A DNA stretch of 46,085 bases from Candidatus Effluviviaceae Genus V sp. Its GTDB lineage: Bacteria; Joyebacterota; Joyebacteria; Joyebacterales; Joyebacteraceae. Under the pieces are notes generated by a model, which was not told where the DNA came from, did not search any database, and was given only the letters and a program-made list of their open reading frames with translations. This document shows, piece by piece, positions 41,558 through 46,085 of this stretch (position 1 is the first letter of the stretch; each line of letters begins with the position of its first letter). Where the stretch lies: the NCBI GenBank assembly GCA_014728125.1, contig WJMD01000115.1, positions 1 through 46,085 of the forward strand, read 5' to 3'. The translations under genes were made by a program, and so were the position numbers.

Positions 41558-42526
41558 GTGGAGGTCCGCCTCTCAGAGGGCATCGCGACGGAACGTCGTC
41601 TCCGGCTTCTCGCTGAGGATCCGGAGGCCACGTTCTTCCACACGCCGACCTGGTCCGGTTTTCTCGAAGAGACGTTCGACGACCACCGGACGCGCGTGCT
41701 TGTCGCAGTAGAGGACGGAGAGGACGTCGCGTTTCTGCCGTACATCGAGCGCGCGAGGCTCGGTCTTCGTCTGCTCGAGTCGATGCCTTTCGGCACGTAC
41801 GGCGGTCCGGTCGTGGGCCGGGACGCGCCCCGGGGGACGGCGGCCGCCCTCGTCGAGGCCTTCGCCTCGCTCGCCCGGTCGCCGGGCGTCGCAATGGCGC
41901 AGATGGTCGACGTCTCGGGACGGACGGCCGGTGAGGCCCCGGGGCTCGTTCGGGAGACGGGCACGATGCAGGTCGTCGACCTGACGGAGGGCTACGAGGC
42001 CGCGCTCGCGCGCTTCCGTCCCTCGGCCCGCAACAAGCTCAGAAAGGCCTCGAAGGCCGGCGTGACCGTCCGGAGAGCCTCCGGCCGGGACGACTTCCTC
42101 GCGTACCACGGGCTGCTCGCGGAGTCCGCCAGACGGTGGGGCGCTGAGGCGCCGCACGACGACGCCTTTTTCGAACGACTGGCCGACGTCGACGACGAAG
42201 GCGTGCAGATGTGGTTGGCGGAGCACGAGGGCCGGGTCATCGGCGGCGACCTCAACTTCGCGTACGGTCGGATGATCATGAACTGGGGGAACGCCTCGTC
42301 GGACGCCGGAAGGAAGCACGCGAGCAACAACATGCTCCACGCTCATGCGATGCGTGTCGGTGCCGAGGCGGGCTTCGAGGTATTCAACATGGGCGCCAGC
42401 AGGGACCTGCCGGGCGTTCGGGCCTTCAAGGCCTCCCTCGGAGCGAGCGACGTCGAGTACATGGTGCTCCGGGCAACGAGCCCGCTCTACCGCGCGGCGC
42501 AGTGGGCCGCGCGCGTCAGGCGTTGA
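41558..42526 (+). CDS. FemAB/GNAT-like acyl- or aminoacyltransferase
   Basis: This 322-residue protein belongs to the FemAB-related/Acetyltransf_6 group. A GTG start with GGAGG seven bases upstream is used. Diagnostic stretches are ARNKLRKASKAGVTV, LAEHEGRVIGGDLNFAYG, MIMNWGNASSDAGRKHASNNML and FNMGASRDLPGVRAFKASLGA. Classical FemAB use aminoacyl-tRNA on peptidoglycan; related enzymes sit in exopolysaccharide loci. Placed straight after the dehydratase-aminotransferase pair, it may acylate the new amino group. Confidence 0.78.
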   Translation: MEVRLSEGIATERRLRLLAEDPEATFFHTPTWSGFLEETFDDHRTRVLVAVEDGEDVAFLPYIERARLGLRLLESMPFGTYGGPVVGRDAPRGTAAALVEAFASLARSPGVAMAQMVDVSGRTAGEAPGLVRETGTMQVVDLTEGYEAALARFRPSARNKLRKASKAGVTVRRASGRDDFLAYHGLLAESARRWGAEAPHDDAFFERLADVDDEGVQMWLAEHEGRVIGGDLNFAYGRMIMNWGNASSDAGRKHASNNMLHAHAMRVGAEAGFEVFNMGASRDLPGVRAFKASLGASDVEYMVLRATSPLYRAAQWAARVRR

Positions 42527-42539
42527 TGGAGGGTACGAC

Positions 42540-43820
42540 GTGAGCATCTCCCGCGGCAGGCTGCTGCTCATTCTCGGGATCGCCGTGCACCTCGTGTTCC
42601 TGGCGTCCCTGATCGCGCCGTCGCACTTCCTGAATCCGCTCTTCATCGAGGGGACCCACAATCTCGAGGAGGGGCAGGGAAGCGACTTCTACGCCTTCTA
42701 CCAGGCCGGGCGCTACGTGCTCGACGGCGAGGACATCTATCAGCGGCCGATGGACGACCCCGACCGCGTCGTGCCGTACGCGTATTTCTACCGCTATCTC
42801 CCGTTCGTCGCCTACACGCTCGGAGTCGCTCTGAACGCGCTGCCGCCCCGGGCGTCCTACTGGTTCTGGGTCGCCGTCGTGGAGGTGGTCCTCCTGCTCT
42901 GCGTGCTGGCGACGCGGAGGATGGCGACCGACGACGATCTCGGCTGCTCACTCGCCGCGATGTGGCTGCTCTTCTCGCCGTTCTACATAGAGCAGTACAT
43001 GGGACAGCTGACGTTCGTCATGGCCGCGCTCACATTCGCGTTCGTCGTGACCTACTCGAGAGGGCAGACGGTCCGGGCCGAGTGGTCGTGGATCGCGTCG
43101 GTCATCGTCAAGCACCTGACCGTGCTCTACGTCCCGATCTTCGTCCGCCTGAGACGATTCCGCCCGGTGCTTCTGGCCGGCGCGCTTCTCATCCTCACGA
43201 CGGTGCCGTACTTCGCGTTCCGGGACGCCGGCGTGGACCAGTTCTCGCACGACAACTTCAACCTCAGTCTGACCCCGATGCCCGGCAACCTCGGGCTGGT
43301 TTCGCTGATGATGACGCTGAAGGACCGCTTCTTCCCGGGAGCCTCCGAACCGTTCGGCTCGATCCAGGGCATCAAGCTGAGCATGACGCGGATCATGGTG
43401 CTGGTCACGATGCTCGCGCCGCTCCTCACCGGCCTGTGGGTCACATTCAGGAGAAAGCCGGTCGACCTCGTTGAGCTGGTGTCGCTCTGGACCATGACGT
43501 ACTTCATGGTGTTCCGCGAGGTCTGGGAGTACCACTACGTGCTCATGATGCCGGTCCTCGTCCTGCTCTATGCCAGGACGAGGGCGAGGATTCTCTGGCT
43601 CTTCTTCGCGCTGCTCGCGATCCCGACGCCGTTCGTGTTCTACGACGTCCCGGGACCGAACCCGCAGGTGCACTGGAGCGCCTTCGAGCACGTGCTCAAT
43701 CACTCGTTCAAGATCGTGCCGCTCGTCGGACTCTTCATATGGGTCGCCGCCGGCTACGCCAGGCGCCACGCGAGGCGCCTCGACGCCCGGCCGGACGACG
43801 GGCTCGCGGTGACCCTGTAG
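42540..43820 (+). CDS. GT87-like membrane mannosyltransferase
   Basis: This is a 426-residue GT-C type protein (DUF2029/GT87) with about 9-10 membrane segments. After the first helix comes the acidic loop GSDFYAFYQAGRYVLDGEDIY, where catalytic Asp residues of the family lie, then an aromatic YFYRYLPFVAY and the EQYMGQLTF block that corresponds to the GQ-motif. The GTG at 42540 follows GGAGGG by six bases; longer forms read antisense-like. It likely transfers a hexose from a polyprenyl-phosphate donor outside the membrane. Confidence 0.76.
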   Translation: MSISRGRLLLILGIAVHLVFLASLIAPSHFLNPLFIEGTHNLEEGQGSDFYAFYQAGRYVLDGEDIYQRPMDDPDRVVPYAYFYRYLPFVAYTLGVALNALPPRASYWFWVAVVEVVLLLCVLATRRMATDDDLGCSLAAMWLLFSPFYIEQYMGQLTFVMAALTFAFVVTYSRGQTVRAEWSWIASVIVKHLTVLYVPIFVRLRRFRPVLLAGALLILTTVPYFAFRDAGVDQFSHDNFNLSLTPMPGNLGLVSLMMTLKDRFFPGASEPFGSIQGIKLSMTRIMVLVTMLAPLLTGLWVTFRRKPVDLVELVSLWTMTYFMVFREVWEYHYVLMMPVLVLLYARTRARILWLFFALLAIPTPFVFYDVPGPNPQVHWSAFEHVLNHSFKIVPLVGLFIWVAAGYARRHARRLDARPDDGLAVTL

Positions 43821-43839
43821 CCGTCTGGAGGGCCGGACA

Positions 43840-44946
43840 GTGCGCATCGCCTATCTCTCGATCGGCGGTCACATCCACACCATCCGATGGCTCCGGTACT
43901 TCGTCGAACAGGGGCACGAGGTCCATCTGATGACCGTGCAGCCGTCGCCGATCGACGGTGTGACCGTTCACGACATCAGAACCGGCATTCCCTTCAAGCC
44001 GCTTCACTACGCGGTCGCCCTCGGTCACGTGAAGCAGCTGATGCGGCGGATCCGTCCGGACATCCTCCACACGCACTTCCTGACGGGATACGGGTACTGG
44101 GGAGCGTTCTCGGGCTTCCACCCGCACGTCCTCACGGTCTGGGGAGACGACGTCTACGTGACGCCGCACGAGACACCGCTCAAGGGATGGCTGGCCCGAC
44201 GGGCCCTGAGGAGCGCCGACCTCGTGACGGGCGACTCCGAGGACATCATTGAACACGCGGTCCGAATGGGCGCCAGACGTGAGGCCTGCCATGTCGTCCA
44301 GTGGGGGGTCGATCTCGACCGGTTCCGGCCGGACGCACCGACAGACGTGCGCGACCGGCTCGGCATTCCATCCGGCGCTCCGGTCGTCATCAGCACCAGG
44401 AGCTTCACGCAGCGATACTACAACATCGAGCTCATCGTCAGGACCATCCCGAAGGTGCTCGACCTGCATCCCGAGACACGCTTCATCATCGCGGGGAACG
44501 AGGGCGACGACACCGAGCTCCAGGATCTCGCCGACGAGCTCGGGGTCCGTCAACAGACGACATTCGTCGGCCGCATCCCGCACGACGAACTCCCGGCGTG
44601 GCTCGCCGCCTCGGACATCTTCCTGACGGTCCCGTCGGTCGACGCCACGGCCGTGTCTCTGCTCGAGGCCATGGCGGCGGGGGTTCCGGTCGTCACGTCC
44701 GATCTGGAGTCGGCGATGGAGTGGGTCGTCGACGGCGAGAGCGGTCTCGCCGTGCCGCCCGAGAACGCCGAGGCGCTCCTCGCTGCCATCGTCCGGCTGA
44801 TCGAGTCGTCGGACCTTCGCGTGCGGCTCGGAGCGAGGGCATCGGAGACGGTCCGCGAACGGGCCGACCACCGCGCGCACATGGCACGCATGGAGCTCCT
44901 CATGGAGACGCTTCTCAACGAGTGGAGGAAGCACGGTGGACGGTGA
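43840..44946 (+). CDS. Family 4 glycosyltransferase
   Basis: This GT-B enzyme of 368 residues starts with GTG in MRIAYLSIGGHIHTIRWL. The acceptor domain has HTHFLTGYGYWGAFSGF and LTVWGDDVYVTP; the donor domain has VISTRSFTQRYYNIELIV, FIIAGNEGDD and the E-x7-E region TAVSLLEAMAAGVPVVTSDL. The order is typical of GT4 lipid-linked oligosaccharide enzymes. It overlaps the last gene by 11 bases. Confidence 0.9.
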   Translation: MRIAYLSIGGHIHTIRWLRYFVEQGHEVHLMTVQPSPIDGVTVHDIRTGIPFKPLHYAVALGHVKQLMRRIRPDILHTHFLTGYGYWGAFSGFHPHVLTVWGDDVYVTPHETPLKGWLARRALRSADLVTGDSEDIIEHAVRMGARREACHVVQWGVDLDRFRPDAPTDVRDRLGIPSGAPVVISTRSFTQRYYNIELIVRTIPKVLDLHPETRFIIAGNEGDDTELQDLADELGVRQQTTFVGRIPHDELPAWLAASDIFLTVPSVDATAVSLLEAMAAGVPVVTSDLESAMEWVVDGESGLAVPPENAEALLAAIVRLIESSDLRVRLGARASETVRERADHRAHMARMELLMETLLNEWRKHGGR

Positions 44947-45901
44947 CCTCACCGTCAGCGTCGTCATCCCGACGCACGGCAGACGTGGGCTCCTCGAACG
45001 GACGCTGGCGTCGCTCGCGGTCCAGACCCATCCTCCCGAACGCATGGAGGTCGTCGTCGCCGACGACGCGTCGCCCGACGACACGAGGGCGTTCCTCTCG
45101 ACGCTCGAGACACCGTGGCGTCTGATCACGGCTGTGCATGAGACCAATCGCGGCCGGTCGGCTGCGAGGAACACGGCACTCGAGCGCGCAACCGGCGACG
45201 TCGTGCTGTTCGTCGACGACGACATGCGCTGCGAGCCGGGCCTCGTCGAGCGGCACGTCGCCTGCCACAAAGCCCATCCGGATACCGCCTTCGTGGGGAC
45301 GGCCCTGTCCGATCCGGAGCTCGGGCGTTCGACCGTCGCGTCCTTCTACGACGGGATGGGCGTGAACCGGCTCTCTCCCGGCTCGAGGATCCCCGCCAGG
45401 TACTTCGTCACGAACAACGCCTCCGTACCGCGGCGGCCGCTGGAGGCGGTCGGCGGCTTCGACGCCGCATTCAGCTGCTACGGTTTCGAGGACTGTGAGC
45501 TCGGGTTCAGACTCGAGGAGGAGGGACTCGACTTCCGGCACTGTCCGGACGCCGTCGCGTATCACATGGAACCGATGACGCTCGACGGGTTCCTTGAGAA
45601 GCGCCGGGAGGCCCCGCTCGCCATCGCTGCCCTCCTCGAGAAGCACCCGCATCGCGCCGTCGACCTTCCCTTCGCCGCGCTCATGCCTCCCGCTTCCGGG
45701 GACCACGCCTGGCTCAGCGTCAGAAAGGCGGCCGTCCGCCTCCTGACCGCCCGGCCGCTCTGCAGCGTGGTGAAAGGCCTCGCCTCGTCGTTCTGGTGGG
45801 GCCGTCTCTCGGTCCCGATCGTCACCTATCTTGTCGCGTGCGAGTACCGTCGGGGCCTGGCGACCGCAACGGCCGCACGACGCCGGTGGGCGGCTCTGTA
45901 A
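44936..45901 (+). CDS. Family 2 glycosyltransferase
   Basis: This is the last complete gene of the locus, 321 residues from a GTG inside the GT4 end, with GGAGG upstream. It has VSVVIPTHGRRGLLERTL, VVVADDASPDDTRAF, RGRSAARNTALERATGD, the metal site FVDDDMRC and YGFEDCELGFRLEEEGLDF, giving the ED base region. A C-terminal basic/aromatic region (about 275-305) may bind the membrane. A terminator follows. Confidence 0.88.
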   Translation: MDGDLTVSVVIPTHGRRGLLERTLASLAVQTHPPERMEVVVADDASPDDTRAFLSTLETPWRLITAVHETNRGRSAARNTALERATGDVVLFVDDDMRCEPGLVERHVACHKAHPDTAFVGTALSDPELGRSTVASFYDGMGVNRLSPGSRIPARYFVTNNASVPRRPLEAVGGFDAAFSCYGFEDCELGFRLEEEGLDFRHCPDAVAYHMEPMTLDGFLEKRREAPLAIAALLEKHPHRAVDLPFAALMPPASGDHAWLSVRKAAVRLLTARPLCSVVKGLASSFWWGRLSVPIVTYLVACEYRRGLATATAARRRWAAL

Positions 45902-45938
45902 CACACGATACGCCTCGCATGGCACGGAACCTGCAACT

Positions 45939-45969
45939 CTCAGGTGGCAGACATCGAGACCTGGGTTTT
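45939..45969 (+). terminator. Intrinsic terminator closing the glycan locus
   Basis: CTCAGGT (45939-45945) can pair with ACCTGGG (45959-45965), seven pairs with one G-U, around a 13-base loop, followed at once by TTTT (45966-45969). It is 37 bases after the last stop and is the first good terminator since 12.9 kb. Confidence 0.55.
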
Positions 45970-46073
45970 GCGTTCCCTGTCATGTGCGTGAGCAATCGCC
46001 AGGTCGTGGGCTGATCCCCTAACCAGTGAGTGAGTCGAATCGAACCTGCCGCACGGCATGCACGGGGAACGCA
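45969..46073. repeat. Imperfect inverted repeat at the right edge
   Basis: TGCGTTCCCTGTCATG (45969-45984) is matched in inverse orientation by the segment 46057-46073, whose complement reads TGCGTTCCCCGTGCATG. The arms differ by two one-base gaps plus a single mismatch-level shift and are separated by 72 bases. The right arm lies inside the tRNA-like remnant. It may be a remnant of a duplicated tRNA fragment or the end of an inserted element. Confidence 0.45.
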
Positions 46074-46085
46074 CTCTACCGCCGA
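46026..46085 (-). pseudogene. tRNA-like remnant, cut by the window end
   Basis: Read on the minus strand, the last bases contain GGTAGAGT (D-arm-like) and, 28 bases on, GGTTCGATTC (T-loop-like), the spacing found in a normal tRNA. CTCACTC follows near the acceptor position. However, the T-stem 3' strand and a proper 5-bp anticodon stem are missing, and no CCA is present. It may be a decayed tRNA or a sequence with a small deletion. The 5' acceptor half lies outside the window, so the isotype cannot be given. Confidence 0.3.

Noticed and set aside
39631-41964. 777-codon open frame on the minus strand
   Set aside because: It is the shadow of the dehydratase, aminotransferase and FemAB-like genes, with no recognisable domain or sensible start.
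46008-46034. Integron attC-like site (CCTAAC near the right edge)
   Set aside because: The core and inverse-core consensus bases do not match on either strand and no integrase is seen.
1-46085. CRISPR arrays, insertion sequences, rRNA genes or phage genes
   Set aside because: No regularly spaced direct repeats, transposase or integrase reading frames, rRNA signatures or phage structural genes were seen. Codon pattern looks uniform across the genes.

Overview
The window is GC-rich (roughly two thirds G+C by eye), densely coding bacterial chromosome. Almost every gene is on the + strand, many overlap as ATGA, GTGA or TGATG, and GTG/TTG starts are common. There are Gram-negative envelope features: lipoproteins with lipoboxes, a parvulin-type periplasmic foldase, a SPOR protein, and a secreted protein with a FlgD/type IX-like C-terminal domain. 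With the secreted beta-sandwich protein at 3.2-4.4 kb, this suggests an FCB-superphylum lineage of the Eisenbacteria/Krumholzibacteria sort. That placement is inference; no 16S gene is present.

Layout. (1) 0-3.1 kb: ribosomal protein L9 (rplI), a parvulin foldase lipoprotein with a TPR-like tail, and an ArsB/NhaD-type permease, closed by a strong bidirectional terminator. (2) 3.2-4.9 kb: a minus-strand secreted protein made of a duplicated WWCG-containing domain, then a 518-bp intergenic region with a possible 45-codon minus-strand ORF and a good promoter plus structured leader for selA. (3) 4.9-12.65 kb: selA, a membrane protein with a degenerate CpsD/ParA-like domain and a C-terminal SPOR domain, smc and ftsY, all overlapping. 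(4) 12.65-17.6 kb: a sigma70-like promoter, FMN riboswitch and terminator, then ribD-ribE-ribBA-ribH-nusB and a metallophosphoesterase. (5) 17.6-45.9 kb: a very long co-directional glycan-assembly locus. (6) The right edge: a terminator, an imperfect inverted repeat and a minus-strand tRNA-like remnant cut by the window end.

How the glycan locus may work (inference from families). Nucleotide-sugar enzymes (a GalE-type epimerase, a PglF-like 4,6-dehydratase and a DegT aminotransferase) make precursors including an amino-dideoxy sugar. A FemAB/GNAT-like transferase directly after the aminotransferase could acylate the amino group. Cytoplasmic GT2, GT4 and GT9 enzymes build a lipid-linked glycan. 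Two polyprenyl-phosphate sugar synthases (DPM1/GtrB type) would feed two multi-membrane GT-C proteins (YfhO type and GT87). An MVF/Wzx-type flippase and an AglD/LPG-synthase-like membrane protein supply export functions. Two alkaline-phosphatase-superfamily hydrolases bracketing a GT9 gene share a C-terminal tail. A radical SAM/SPASM protein, a DUF362 Fe-S protein and a methyltransferase-like protein sit together near the start.

The points most worth a second look: the polyprenyl-phosphate sugar-1-phosphate transferase module fused to a GT2 domain has lost its catalytic Asp-Glu pair; the radical SAM-DUF362-methyltransferase set is embedded in glycan genes; the FMN riboswitch heads about 33 kb of genes with no gap over 45 bp; and a secreted propeller with a type IX-like sorting domain overlaps the glycosyltransferase fusion.
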